This document shows, piece by piece, positions 39,201 through 54,200 of a stretch of 64,000 nt of DNA (positions are counted from its first letter, which is position 1; every line of letters starts with the position of its first letter). The position numbers and the translations under genes are program-made. The notes below the pieces were generated by a model that saw only the letters and a program-made list of their open reading frames with translations, ran no database searches and was not told the DNA's origin. Source of the DNA: Exiguobacterium indicum HHS 31 (GTDB lineage: Bacteria; Bacillota; Bacilli; Exiguobacteriales; Exiguobacteriaceae); contig NZ_MPSZ01000003.1 of NCBI RefSeq assembly GCF_001939065.1, forward strand, positions 124,001 to 188,000, read 5' to 3'.

Positions 39201-42200
39201 GGTCAAGTATAGCCATCGCCATCTCGTCTTTAGACTTTCCGTAATGCGCATCTACTTTTATCATATGGTGATCTAACCATCTACGGTTATGCAAACCGGT
39301 CAAATGATCAGTATATGCCATCATCTGTAAGGCACGTCGTTCTAAATGAATATAGAGTCCAGCGATTAAGATCAAAATCAAAAATACCGGAATGGCTACA
39401 TCGTTTAAAATATTCGATGTAATAGGACCATCACCAATACGTCCTGCTTGATCAATCGGGATACAAAAAGATGTTCCTAACATACCTACATAATGCATGG
39501 AAGAGATAGCAAAGCCCATTACAATCGCAATGGGAATAAGAATTCTTTTCTTATCAACATGTCGTAGACGATGTAAGAGTAACAAGGCAACATATGCTAC
39601 AGTGATCGCAATTAGGATGGATAGAGCGAACAACCCTGTTTCATAACGAATCGCGCCACCAAAATCCATTGCCATCATCCCAAGATAATGCATCATCGCA
39701 ATACCTACGCCCATCAAAGAACCTGCTAAAATGACTTTGTTTCGTGTAATCGCTGATGAGTAGAGTAGATAAAAGGCGATGAAGGCAGCTAAAATAGCTG
39801 GAATGACGGATAAGAACATTAAAATCCAGTCATAACGAACCGTGACGGGTAAAGCGAAAGCACCCATACCAACGAAATGCATCCCCCAAATCGATAGTCC
39901 CATCGTCAAAGAAGATAAGAATAACGCTCGTTTTTTCAAAGAAGTCGCCTTAGCCAAACGTCGATTTAATTCAAGCGATCCATACGATCCAATGATCGCG
40001 ACGAGTACCGACAGTACAACTAAGCCCACTTCATAGTGCTTTGTTAAAATAATCCATTCATTCATTGTATGTGGCCTCTCCTTATAGAACTGACTTTCTT
40101 CTTAGTATCGACGGTTATGAAGTATATTTTCAGTCGAAACTTGCATTTCATGCGATTTAATTGATATTTTCTACTTTTTAGTCTTTTTTTCTTAATGTAA
40201 AACGCACAAAAAAAACGAATTCGTCGTAGACGAATCCGTTCGTATTTTTTAAGTTAAAGTGCAACTGAGGCCACGATTTCTCCCGTAGGTTTCGCTAAAT
40301 CCGGCTCGGGTTCGACAGTGATTGCTACAGCATCGACGTCACCATTACCTTTGAGTTGAAATACCGCTGCTGCTTCGCCGTCTTTTTCAATAATACCGTT
40401 CGCAGTCGGTGTCTCACCTTTGATGGTCCATAATTGATACAATTCTCCTTTTTTCAATGGAGGCAGATCTTTCAATTGAACGAGCATATACGACTTATCG
40501 TTTTGTGTAAATACCATGCTTGATCCCTTGATCGACTCGTTGCTTTCAAAGTTTCCCATTCCTTTAATTTCATCTATCGCCAGTGTTTCCGGTGTATCTG
40601 TACTTTCTTCCTGTGACAAAAAGTAGGCATTCGCACCAAGTGAAAGAATAAGGGCGGCAGCAATGCTCATCAACCAGCCAAGTGGGACACTCTTTTTCTT
40701 CGTTTGTTGCTGACGTGCTTGTTTAATGTCTACTGGAGTAGTCATCGGTTCTTCTTTAGGAGACTCCGTCTCTGTTGAACCAAGAACTTCTCCAAGAATA
40801 CGTGCTTTCATTCCTACAGGAACAGGACGCTCCGGAAGCGATTCAGCGATGGGAAGCATGAGTTCTTCCATTTCTAAAAGTGCTTCGCGACATTCTTCGC
40901 ACGTCGCAAGATGCGCTTCGAACGCGTCGCGATCTGCTGAAGAGAGTGTTCCATTGAAGTAATTGATCAAGTCATGACAACGTTCTTCCATCTCGTTCCC
41001 TCCCATCTAATCGTTTTCTTAATGCTTGAATCGCACTTCTGATACGTGTTTTGACTGTTCCGAGTGGTAAGTCAAGTTGATCTGCGATTTGTTGTTGAGT
41101 TAGTCCCTGAAAATAGACTAGTTCGATCAAATCCTGTTGTTCTGATTTTAGTTCACTTACGGCGCCCCGCACTTCCGCTGCAGTTTCGCGTTGCATGACG
41201 GTCCGCTCAACAGGTTCATCATATCCGCCATCTCGTTCTTCAACTTCAATCGTCGGTTGTCGTTTTTCACGACGTAAACAATCAAGAGCCGCATTACGCG
41301 TGATCGTCAAAATCCAAGATGAAAACTTTCCTTTTTGTGTATCAAAATCAACACGACCATTCCAAATTTTCATCCATACTTCTTGAATGACTTCTTCAGA
41401 CAATCGATCATTATTCGTAAAGCGATAGGCGAATGAAAATAACAATCGCTCGTACTTCTCATACAAAGTCTCGAGTGCCTGTTCATCACCGCTACGCATC
41501 AGATGATAAAGCGATTCATCGGATTGAGTATGCATCCTTTTCCTCCTCCTGATATCAGCTTCATCATATAGTATACGAGAGCTAACACCAAATCGTTTTA
41601 GTTTTCATCAATTTTCTAAGTAAATTCCTCACCACATCCATATTCCCTGATTTCAAGAAAAGTATATCTTAAAATTCGATAGAATTGACAGTAATACCGT
41701 TATGGGCATAGCATAAAGGTATTACTCAGACGTTAGTTCTACTATGAAACGGAGGAACATATATGGATTATGATCGCAAAATGAAAAATCGCGTCAGCCG
41801 AATCGAAGGGCAATTACGTGGTATCCTTCGTATGATGGAAGAAGGGCAAGACTGTCGAGATGTCATTACTCAACTTTCCGCTGCTCGCTCCGCGATTGAT
41901 CGTACGATTGGTGTCGTCGTAAGCTCCAATTTAATTGAGTGCGTAAGAGACGCCGAACAAAATGGTGACGGTCAGACAGAAGAGCTTGTGAAGGAAGCTG
42001 TAAATCTTCTTGTCAAAAGTCGCTAATTACTATAAACCACCCGTCAGAGTAATTTTTATCTGATAAAAAAACAGGGTCAAGATTTCATTGAAATCCGATT
42101 CCCTGTTTTTTTTTAGGTTTAGTATAAAACTTTGAGTTGATCCAAGTACACCTTACTCTTAATGGTTGTTCCTTTTTTCAATGTATCCGTTTCAACAAAA

Positions 42201-45200
42201 TACAACGATTCGATTTTAAGAGGTGTTGGCCACGTCGGATCGAGTGTCGCTTGTACCGTTTTAAATCCTTTCCAATCTACCTTCTTGACGAAATCCACGA
42301 CATGTCGATTTCCTGCAGCATCTTTGACTTCTGAGCGAAGCCAAGGCGCGCGTCCATCTCCATACACATCCATCGTCAATGCACGGGCAGGAGAAGGAAT
42401 GATCCATGATGCTTTTTTAATGTACATGGCTCCGTTTTGTTTCTTCCACCCTGAATAATCATATGTCATTTCAAGCGATTGTTTGCCACTGGATTTCTGT
42501 AAGGAACTGAGACGGACAGTATAACTCGAAACATAAGGAGATTTCGCTTCGTAGACTCCCTGTTCGAAGGAATCGATGACTTCCTCTTTTTTCATAGCAG
42601 AGACGGTGACCGGTAGTCGAACCGTCTTCCCTCCAGATGAGACAGTTAGTTCTGTCTTCCCGATTTTCTTTGCAAGAATATTCCCTTTTGTAATCGATGC
42701 GGTCGCTCCGTTTGCAACCTGGTAATTGAGTTGCGAAGCAGGGATTACGACACGTCGTCCGTTTAGCCATCCTTCTGATGAAATCGCGAGGCGTTGTCCT
42801 ACTTTCAACAAGATCGGACGCCCTCCATTGACTGTAAGACCGGTCAAGCGATTCGTGACTGGAATCGATACGGTTCGTTTAGCACGATCAACTTGCATCG
42901 TACCTGTCCATTTTCCAGGAGTCAGCGGTGCCGTGACTTGTAAGCCTTTGACACCTGTCCCTTTCCAAATAATCGATTTCTTCGTTGCATCTACAGGCTG
43001 TCCATTTGCATCCGTCAGCTTTAATCCAAATCCACCTTTTTCACCTACATATAATTCTTTAGGGGCAGTCAATAAAATCGTCGTCGCTACATTCGATGGA
43101 ACATAATGAGTGGCTAATATTAAACCGTTCGTAATAGAGCGACTTCTTCCATCTGCCGGTACATTCGCTGTTTTAGGTAAAAACTCTCCAGCGCGTCTGA
43201 CCATTATCTCTGTCGATCCCCCACCATCAAATGCGAGGGCCGACGTTACACCTAAACGCTTCATTTGCTCCACTGCCTCAAGCATCGTAATCCCTTTTGA
43301 ATCAAGACGAGCTTGGTCCACCGTAATGATTTGAACTGTCCCGTTTGACGTTGTACCGATAAGTGTCCGCGCCTTACGAGCGAGCATCAAAAAGCGGTCA
43401 TGGTTCAATGCTAGGCTGTCTAAACTATATCCAACTCCATTTTGAATCAACCAGTTATATCCAGATACAGCTTCTTGAATATCGTTACGCATTTGAAGAT
43501 TCGATAATTGAACTAGATTTAATTGTGTTGATAACAGACCATTTGATTTTTCTTCTGCTGCTTTCACAAGTGCGAGTAGTGCCGCTTTTTGTTTTCCGAG
43601 ACCAACGAGGACAACTCCAGCATCGGGTAAGCGAATTTCTTTACGGAATGTCGTATCTACCGATTCAACGGTCCATTGATAGTTCTTCCCGAGCGTAAAC
43701 GCCGATGTCGCTGTTCCTTTTAAATAGACGATAGCAATTTCTTTTTTCATCGCTTCTGACGGCTCAATTAGCTTCAGCATTTTTGAAGCATGATGAGCTG
43801 AACTAAAGATACCGATTCGATTCGCTAAGTTCTCGTTACGGTTAACTGAGTGGATCGTTACCCGCTTCGTATCAGTCGTCGCAGATCCGATGATACCGAA
43901 CGACCCGATCTCTGGTTTCCCTTGTCCGTTGATCATGAATGATGGGAATTTTGTCGCAGAATCTTTTACACTATGACTAACCAGTACTTGATTTTGCTGA
44001 ATTTGAAGTCCAATCGGTAACCCCGAAGCTACTCGATACATATCGGCATTGATCGCTGTTACGACACGCCCCCCGCTCGCTGTCACGCGACTAACTTGAG
44101 AAGGTAAAGATTCTGTTGCTAATACACGATCTCGTCCTTTCGTCGTCATCCAGTAGTTACCGGTATCGGGCTGAACCGTTATATGTCGAAATAACTGTGG
44201 TGTACCCGAAAGTGTTTCTGATTTTGTCGTATAGGTCACACCTTTTGAAATCGTTTCTGCCTGAGTGGTAGAGACAGATTGAAAAAGACAAAAAGTTGTT
44301 AATAAAATACAAATTTTCTTGAACATAACACACCTCCGTTATATATTATGCCTTTTTTAGTAAATAAATGACATAATTAATTTAGGAGAGGTTTATTTTT
44401 ATTCATAACAGGTATAGAAAGTAGTTAACTGATTCCTTTTAAGCCACATATGTTGCAATCAACATATGAATCTATTCATACATGATGTAGGAGGCCTTTT
44501 CATGAGTGTATCTGTATTTATTGATGTCGCGTGTAAGACAGGTGAATCTCCTGTCTACGATGCGAAAACAAAACGCTTTTATTTTGTCGACATTCCGAAT
44601 CAACTTCTTTTTTCATATGACCTTGCCACAGAAGCACTCAAGCCGTACACGTTACCAAGCGCCATCACATCAATTGCCTTGACGGACGCTCCAGACTTAT
44701 TACGTGTCACGGCTGAACACGGATTTGGGACGTTTGATCTCAAGGAAGGTCATCTGTCTCTTGAGCATCAACTGTCACTGCCCGATTCTGACCGAATGAA
44801 TGACGGAAAGCTCGATCCGACTGGACAATATGTCGCTGGTAGCATTAATGAAGAAGACGGTAAGACTGCTGGATTGTTCCGTCTGCGTCATGACGGTTCC
44901 ATCGATGTCTTGCACGAAGACTTGACGAACTCGAATGGACTCGTCTGGTCAGAAGATGGCAAGACGCTCTATCACATCGATACACCGACAAAAAAAGTCT
45001 ATGCCTTTGACTACGCTCCGGACGCACCACTTTCCAATAAACGTGTCGCCGTTGACCTTGAAGAAGAAGAAGGGTTCCCGGATGGTATGACGAAGGACGC
45101 GGAAGGTCATGCTTGGATCGCGCATTATGCTGGATCATGCATCACCCGTTGGAATCTTGCGACTGGTGAAAAACTCGATCATGTCGACTTCCCTGTTTCG

Positions 45201-48200
45201 AATCCGACGTGCCCGATTTTCTATGAAGATCGATTGCTCGTCACGACGGCTGCCGACGGAGATGATGCACCACATGCCGGTGCCGTCTTCGCTGTGACAT
45301 TTGAATGATTCATAGAAGAGGGATCATCTTTTTACAGGTGATGCCTCTTTTTCCACATAATGCGTCTAGACGCATCTAAAAAAACAGACGATACTAAAGA
45401 AGAAGACTATTCATTTTTTTGAAGGAGTGAAGCCGATGCGTGTCACGACAATCGAACGTTTACACCAACTGCAGACGACCCCATCCTTTTTCCCGGTCAA
45501 CTGCTACCTGTTTGAAGAAGCAGACAGTTTGACATTGATTGATGCCGGCCTCGGGATCAACGCAAAGGCGCTCTATCACTATATTCGAAAGCAAGAGAAA
45601 CCGCTTGGTGCAATCATCCTGACTCATGCGCATGCCGATCATGTCGGTTCGCTTGATTTCCTTGCGAACGCCTTTCCTCTCGCTCAAGTCTGTATCAGTT
45701 ATCGCGATGCTGCATTGCTCAGTGGGGACGAGACGCTACGCGAAGGCGAAACGACACCTTTAAAAGGTGGTATTCCGAAAAACATCAAAACACGTCCGGA
45801 TCGCTTGCTCGAGAGTGGTCAACAAGTCGGAAGTCTCAGTGTCATCGCCTCACCCGGTCATACACCTGGTTCGATCTCACTTTGGCATGAAGGAAGCCGG
45901 ACGTTGATCGCCGGAGATGCTTTTCAGACGCAAGGAGGACTCGCCGTCTCCGGTGACGTCCGCTGGCAATTCCCGTTCCCTGCACTCGCAACATGGGATC
46001 CGGACGTCGCCCTTCGCTCGGCTGATCAACTGACGGAACTGTCTCCGGATATACTCGCTGTCGGACATGGTCCGCTCTTTCTCGGACCGAGTTACGAGAT
46101 GCGCCAAGCCGTCGATCGATTCTCTCACGTCTTACAGACGAAAAAAACATCACCTTTCAAGTAATGTACGCATATGAAAAAACATCCGCGAACGTGTTCC
46201 TGACATGTCCGCGGATGTTTTTCTTTTCAACAGACGACTCACGTCTGTTCTGTAACAGTATAACGATAGACGCGTGCTTCGTAAGGACGCAAGATATCCG
46301 GGCTATCCGGATAGTTTGATATGAGCAACTTTTCCTGTGGTAAGACGAGGGCGGTCTGCATCGGTTCATCATGTACGTTGAGGACGATCCGCCAGACTTC
46401 TCCCTCTAATTCCCGCTCATAGATATAGAGATACGGATCATGAAGCGCTAAGTCTCGGTATGTACCATAGACCATAATCGGATGATCCTTTCGCATCTGA
46501 ATCAGCGACTTGTAAAAAGCAAGCACGGACGATGGATCTGCTTCTGCTTGCGCGACATTGATGTCCGTATAATTCGGATTGACCGCTAACCATGGTTTAC
46601 CACTCGTAAAGCCAGCTGCATGTGTATCGTCCCACTGCATCGGTGTACGGGAATTATCGCGTGCGAGTAACTGCATCGATGAGAGCACGACCTCTGGGTC
46701 CTCTCCGCCAGCGACGCGCTCCGCGTATCGATTTCGAAAGGCGACGTCCTGATAAAGCGACGGATCCGAGAAGCGAATCCCCGTCATCCCGATCTCTTCT
46801 CCTTGATACACGTATGGAATGCCCGGTAACGTATGCAACATCAAACCGAGTAGTTTCGCACTCTCAACCCGGTATCGTTCACTGCCGAAGCGCGTCACTT
46901 GTCGTGTATGATCATGGTTGTTGAGGAACTGTGAATTGACACCTAATGGGTATAAGACGTCGTACCAGCGTTTTTGAATCTCCTTGAATCGTAAGAGATC
47001 CATCGCTTCCATGTCGTCCGCGATTTCGAAGTGAAACAGTGTCCGGAGTTCTTTTCGTTCGTCACTGACATATAACAGTCCATCTTCTGGACCGACGAAC
47101 GGAATCTCACCAACTGTAAACAAGTCTTTACCAGCGAGAACATTCGCATGCATCTCCTGCAAGAAGTCATGCACACCTGGCTGATTCCCAAGGTACGAGA
47201 GATCAAACGGATTGGCGACATCCTCGAACGACCGTTTTTTGATCAAGTTGATGACATCCATCCGGAAGCCGTCGATCCCTTGAGCAATCCACCAGTTCAT
47301 CATATCGTAGATTGCTTGCCTCACAGCTGGGTGCTCCCAGTTCAAGTCCGGTTGTTCTTTGGCGAAGGAATGAAAATAATACTGCCCGCGCTCTTCACTC
47401 CACGTCCACGGACTTGGCGCAAAGTACGAGCGCCAGTTGTTCGGAAGCGTCTCTTTCGTGCCGTCTTTCCAGATGTACCAGTCATCCTTATCGTTGATCC
47501 GCTCACATGACTGACGGAACCAGTCATGCTGGTCACTCGTATGGTTCACGACTAAATCGAGAATGATCTTTAATCCACGGGCATGAGCAGCCGTGATCAA
47601 CTCCTGGAGATCTCCCATCGTTCCCGCTTTTTTCATGATCTCGTAATAATCGGCAATATCATAGCCGTTATCGACGTCCGGGGAACGATAACATGGATTC
47701 AGCCACACGACATCGACACCAAGTGAAGCGATGTAATCAAGCTTCTCGATGACACCTCTTAAATCACCGATCCCATCCCCGTTCGAATCTTTAAAGCTAC
47801 GCCAGTAGACTTGATAGACGACTGCCTCTTTCCAGTTAGCTCGCTTCATCTTCCCACTCCTCTCCCTACTCTTTATTCCCGCTCCACTTATCTGTACCTG
47901 TTTATCCGACAATTTTTTTAAATTTCGAAAAAGTTCTTTTCTTTTGACTGAATATTCGTTATCCTTGACGACAATACCACGAAGGAGGCATTCATCCATG
48001 AAACATTTCGCTCCATCCATCGCCATTGATCGGCTTCCTGCTCCCGTCTTCGCTGAACTTGCGAACCGAATCGGTGCTGTAAAAGCTGCCGGACATGATG
48101 TCATCACACTTGGTCAAGGAACACCCGACCAAACGACGCCTGTACATATTCTCGATGCCTTAAAACAAGCTATCGACGAGCCAACGAACCTTCAATATCC

Positions 48201-51200
48201 ACCATTTCGTGGACATGATTTTCTAAAACAAGCTGTCGCAAACTTTTACGCGACTGAATTCGGTGTCACGATCGATCCGGCAACGGAAGTCGCGATTCTC
48301 CTCGGCAGTAAAGCCGGAATCGTCGCCTTACCGCAGACGATCGTCAACCCTGGAGAAGGTGTCATCGTCCCGGATCCAGGATACCCGGATTACCTGTCTG
48401 GTGCAGCACTTGCTGGCGCTTACCCGATTACGCTTCCGTTGCTCGAGAAAAATGATTTCTTGCCGGATTATGACTTACTTGATACGACGGACGTTGAGCG
48501 TGCCCGGATGTTGTTCCTCAACTACCCGAGTAATCCGACGGGTGCGACCGCGACGGCAGAAGCCTTCGAACAGACAGTCGCTTTCGCCGATGCCCATGAT
48601 ATCTGTGTCGTTCATGACTTAGCATACGGCGGTATCAGTTTCGATGGTCCGACGCGAAGCTTCCTGCAGACGGAAGGGGCGAAAGACGTCGGAATCGAGC
48701 TATTCTCACTCTCGAAACGCTTCAACATGTCCGGCTTCCGGATTGCCTTTGCGATTGGTAATCCGTCCGTCATCTCAAGCATCGAAACGTACCAAGAACA
48801 TCTCTACGTCAGTGCCTTCACACCGATTCAGCATGCGGCGACCGTCGCCCTCACGAGTGACCAGACTTGTGTCCGCGAGTTAAGTCGCTTGTATGAAACA
48901 CGACGCGATGCGTTGTTCGCAAAACTCGATGCGATCGGTTGGAGTGGACCACGACCGGGCGGTTCCTTCTTCGTCTGGCTTCCTGTTCCGGAAGGTTATA
49001 CGTCCCAAAGCTTCACGGATCACCTGCTTGACGAAGCACATGTCGCTGTGACCCCTGGATCCTTCTTCGGCGAATACGGTGAAGGCTACGTCCGGATCAG
49101 CTTGATTGCTGACGTTGAACGTCTAGAAGAAGCCGTCGATCGAATCGGAACGCTCAACCTGTTCCGGACACCTGTTGCGGAATAATTCTGAAAAAACATT
49201 TGACAGATGGGAATCATTTCCGTTAAAGTAAATCCCAACAGCATAACTACTTATCGAGAGCGACCGAGGGATTAGGCCCAACGACGTCCGGCAACCACCT
49301 GTAAGGAACGGTGCCACATCCTACAGAATGATTTTCATTCTGAGAGATAAGTTACGAAATCTTACACTTTCGTCGCTTTTTTCTGGTTGCTCCGCTACTA
49401 GGAAAAAGCGACTTTTTTTGTATGAGGAGATGAGCGGATGATTGAATTCAAACACATTACAAAACGGTTCGTCCGAGACCGGACCCCGATTTTTGCCTTA
49501 CGGGATGTCGATTTGACGATTCAAAAAGGAGAAATCTTCGGAATCATTGGAGAGTCTGGTGCCGGTAAAAGTACGTTGCTTCGCCTAATCAACGGGCTCG
49601 AGCATCCGACACAAGGAACCGTCAAGGTCGACGGTGTCTCGCTCGGCGGGATGTCAAAAGCAGATTTGCGTCAACTTCGCTTGCGGACAGGAATGATCTT
49701 TCAGCATTTCCAATTGATCCAGTCGCGCAACGTCGCGGATAACATCGCTTTTGCGCTCAAGGCCGCTGGCGTCAAACGAGCAGATTTCCCGGAGCGGATT
49801 CGCGAACTCGTCTCGCTCGTCGGACTTGAAGGATTTGAGACGAACTTCCCGAGTCAATTAAGCGGTGGGCAGAAACAGCGCGTCGGGATTGCCCGGGCAC
49901 TCGCAAACAATCCGACCGTCTTGTTATGTGATGAAGCGACATCCGCTCTTGACCCCGTTACGACACTACAGATCCTTGAACTGCTGAAGGATTTGAATGA
50001 ACGACTCGGGTTGACGATCGTCCTCATCACGCATGAGATTGATGTCGTCAAACAGATTTGCCATCGTGTCGCGGTCATGTCACAAGGTGAAGTCGTTGAA
50101 GTCGCCTCAACCTATGACTTGTTCAGTCAAGCTAAGCATCCGGTGACGCAACATTATGTCGATACGGCACTACAAATCGAATTGCCGGAACGCATCTTAC
50201 AGGCAACCCCAGGCAAGATCATCCGCTTGCAGTTCACGGGCGAGAAGACCGGTGAGAGTACGTTATCAGAAGCGATCCGCCGTTACGATATCTCAGTCAG
50301 TATCTTGCACGGCAAGGTCGACTATATTCAAGACGTCGCCTTCGGTGTCCTCATTGTCAGCTTGACGGGATCATCCGATCAAATCGCTCCTGCCCTCGAC
50401 TGGCTCGCGACGGAACTTCATGCACTCGAGGTGATTCAGGATGTGGCTTGATCGTATTCAAACGATGTTACCTGAACTCTTGAAGGCACTCGGCGAGACA
50501 GCATGGATGGTCGGAATTTCACTTGCTTTCGCATTGGTCGTCGGGATTCCGCTCGGAATTCTCTTGTTCGTCACCGACCGCGGATTATTTTTTCAAAACC
50601 TTGCCGTCCGCCGTGTTCTTGACTTCGTCGTCAACATCGTCCGGTCGCTACCGTTCATTATCTTGTTGGTCGCCCTCATTCCGTTGACGAAGTTCTTACT
50701 CGACAATACGATCGGTCCGACGGCAGCATCTGTCAGTCTCAGTGTCGCAGCGATTCCATTTCTCGCGCGACTCGTCGAAACATCACTCCGTGAAATTCCG
50801 CCTGGTCTAATCGAAGCAGCGGAAGCCTGTGGGGCGAAACCCTTGCGGATCATCGTCAGTGTCCTCTTACCGGAAGCACTCCCTGGCATCATTCAGGGCA
50901 TCACATTAACGACGATCAGCTTGATTGGCTTCTCAGCGATGGCTGGTATCGTCGGCGGCGGTGGTGTCGGTGACCTCGCGATCCGTTTCGGTTACTATCG
51001 CTACGATAATCTCATCATGATCGTGACGATCGTCGTGCTCATCGTCATCGTTCAAAGTATTCAAGCACTTGGCAATCAACTGGCGCGAAAAACAGATAAA
51101 CGCTAATCATACATGCAAAGGGAGAGTGGAATCATGAAAAAACGATATGCCTTTTTAGCAACAGCCTTACTCGGTGCAGGAGTCCTCGCAGGATGTGGAG

Positions 51201-54200
51201 ACAGCAGCGCTGATGAAAAAAACAAGACGATCAAGATCGGGGCGACGAGCGGTCCGTATAGCGACATGGTCAAACAAGCGATTCAGCCACAACTCGAAAA
51301 GAAAGGCTATAAAGTCGAAATCGTCGAGTTCAGCGATTACATTCAACCGAACATCGCCCTCGGTAGCGGCAATATCGACGCCAACTTGTTCCAACACTCG
51401 ATCTATCTCAAGACGTTTTCTAAAGAAAAGAATCTCGACTTAAAAGGACTGATCACGGTTCCGACAGCACCGATGGGACTATACAGCAAGACAGCGAAGA
51501 CACTTGACGACGTCAAGACAGGTGCTGAAGTCGCGACGCCGAATGATCCGACGAACCAAGCACGGGCACTGAACTTGCTTGCGGAACAAGGCTGGATTGA
51601 ACTCAAGCCGGACGCTGATCCACTGACCGTTTCAGAAAAAGATATCGTCAAGAATCCGAAGAAACTCGTCATCAAACCACTTGAAGCGGCTCAACTGCCA
51701 CGCGCTGTTGAAAGTGTCGACATCTCAGCCGTTCCAGGAAACTTCGCACTTGCTGCGAAATTCGACTTACTTGATGCGTTAGCACTTGAGACGATGGACG
51801 AACAATACCGTAACCTCGTCGCTGTCCAAACGAAAGATGCGGACAAACAAGTCGCAAAAGACTTAAAAGCAGCCGTCGAATCGGACGCCTTCAATACAGT
51901 CATCGAAAAATCATTCAAAGGCTTCAGCAAGCCTGAATGGGCAAACTGATGTAAAAAACGACCGGAATTCAAGGAGAGATCATCTCTTTGAATTCCGGTC
52001 GTTTGGTGTTAGAACCGATACCACATCAGTTCTTCATCATGATAGGTATCATCGATTTTCAGCGCCCGTGGTTCAATCGCGTATGATTCAAAACCAAGCG
52101 ACCGGTACAACGCTTTAGCAGCTTCGTTCGTCCGGACGACCGAGAGATGGACTTGCTCAATTAGAGGATGATGCTTTAATGTACGTAATGCCTCTTCTAC
52201 GAGTTGTCGTCCGACCTGTTGTTTTCGGGCGCGTGGCGTGACGTACATCGCAAATACATTCGCTCGATGTCGCATCTTGAACGGCTCGGAGCAGACGATG
52301 GTGACGACACCGACGAGTTCATTTTCATGAAACGCACCAAACGTCATCGACTGTTCGCTTTCAAGACGAGTTGCGTACCGTTCGACGGATCGATCTTTTT
52401 CTGATTCATAATCAGAGCCAAATGCCTCAGGATGGTTTCGTAAGGCTTCTAATCGCAACGCTTTATAGAGTACTGCATCTTCTGGATTCAATCGACGGAT
52501 TTCCAACATCCCCACCTCCTGCCTTTAGTGTAAAACACATCGCTTCATGAAAAAGAGGACGACATCGTGAAATATCGTCCTCCATTTTTCTATTTTAAGG
52601 TGTTCGGAAATTAATCGTGAAGTATGGCGCGTTACTCCGGAAAGCCACACCGATGTCAGCTTGTTTGTACTCTTTTTTCAAAATATTTTCTCGGTGCCCT
52701 TTTGAATTCATTAAGCCCCAATGTGATGCAAAGACATTCGGATAGCCCATTGATAGATTTTCACCAGCATAGCTGAACCTGATGCCTTCACGCTTCATCC
52801 GGTCGAACGGATCACGCCCTTGCGGATCCGTATGTGCGAAGAAATTATTCTTCGCCATATTTTCGCTATGACCGCGTGTCACTGGCTTCAGTGCCGTATA
52901 CGGAGCCAACGTATTTAACTTGTAGTCAGCCCGTTCCCAGTTCATCAATCGTAGCATCAGCTTCTCATCCGTCGTTCGTAACGCATTCGAAGCCGTACCA
53001 TAGAAACCCTTTTTCTTCGCTTCGACGTCTTTCGGAATCGACAGTGTCGCTTTCACCTTATTCCCATCATGTTGGTCGAAGAAATAGGTGACGTAATTCC
53101 CCTTCTTCTCATAGACGGCTGCATGATCCAGGTTCAACATGTAGTTCGTGTTGCCTTTACGGTAGGATTTCACTGCGGTCCATCCTTTTTTCTTCAGCGA
53201 TGATTCCGTATCCTTGTTCAAGACTGCCCCTTGCGTTGTTATACCATTTTTAAATCGGTACTTTCCGTATTCCTTACCGTCCTTCGTCAACGATACGAAT
53301 TCTTCGCTGGACGTCCGCCTGACTTCCCAGTCGTAACCTGGATATTCACTGCTATATCGATCAATCAGCTTGCCGCCACTTTTCGGATAATCGGCTTCTG
53401 CCTGTTCCATTGGAATGTTCTCGTAGCCGAAAAAAGCTACTGCTGCTACTCCGACGATCAACCATTTTTTCATATCTTCGTTTCGCCTCCTTTAATCATT
53501 ACCTTTATTTTAAAAGAAAATGATTCTTTCGAACAGTCATTGGCTCTTAATTGTCTAAATCACATTTTCCGTTCACAAATTAGACACGTTTTATGAGAAC
53601 GTTCTCATATTATTAAAATGCTTTCGTTAAGAGGATTCTTAAAAGTATTTAGTACATATACTAAACCATCTTTCCCTTTTCTTAAAATGTGTGAACATTC
53701 TTTTATTTCATCATTCGAGATTTTTGATTGCTCTCGGAATTCTTACTCGGTATCATTAGAATTCGTAAGCCAAACTTTCAATGCTTTTCCAAATAACATA
53801 ATGATATGAAGGAGTTGACCTATGGTTTTACTGTATTTCATTTATGAATCCATTGCTTTTTTACCGATTCAACAATACTTATTTTCCGGCTGGATGATTC
53901 TTGTCGCGTTGACCGTATCGTTTAGCTTGGCTAATGCACATGAAGATGTTCGACTCAATCAACGGCTCGGTTTCGAGTTGCTTGTTCCTGGATCAGGTAT
54001 GCTACTTTCTAAGAAATTCATTCCTGGTCTTGCTATCATCCTGTTCTTAATCTTGATCCACTTCACTTATATGTTCCGCGTCATTCCTCTACCGATTGCT
54101 TTAATTTCGACGCTCTCGATCAGCACCCTCTCACTTCTTTCGCTTTTAATTCCAGCACGCAAAAAAGCGGACCGCTAAGTCCGCTTTCAAAAAAACAACG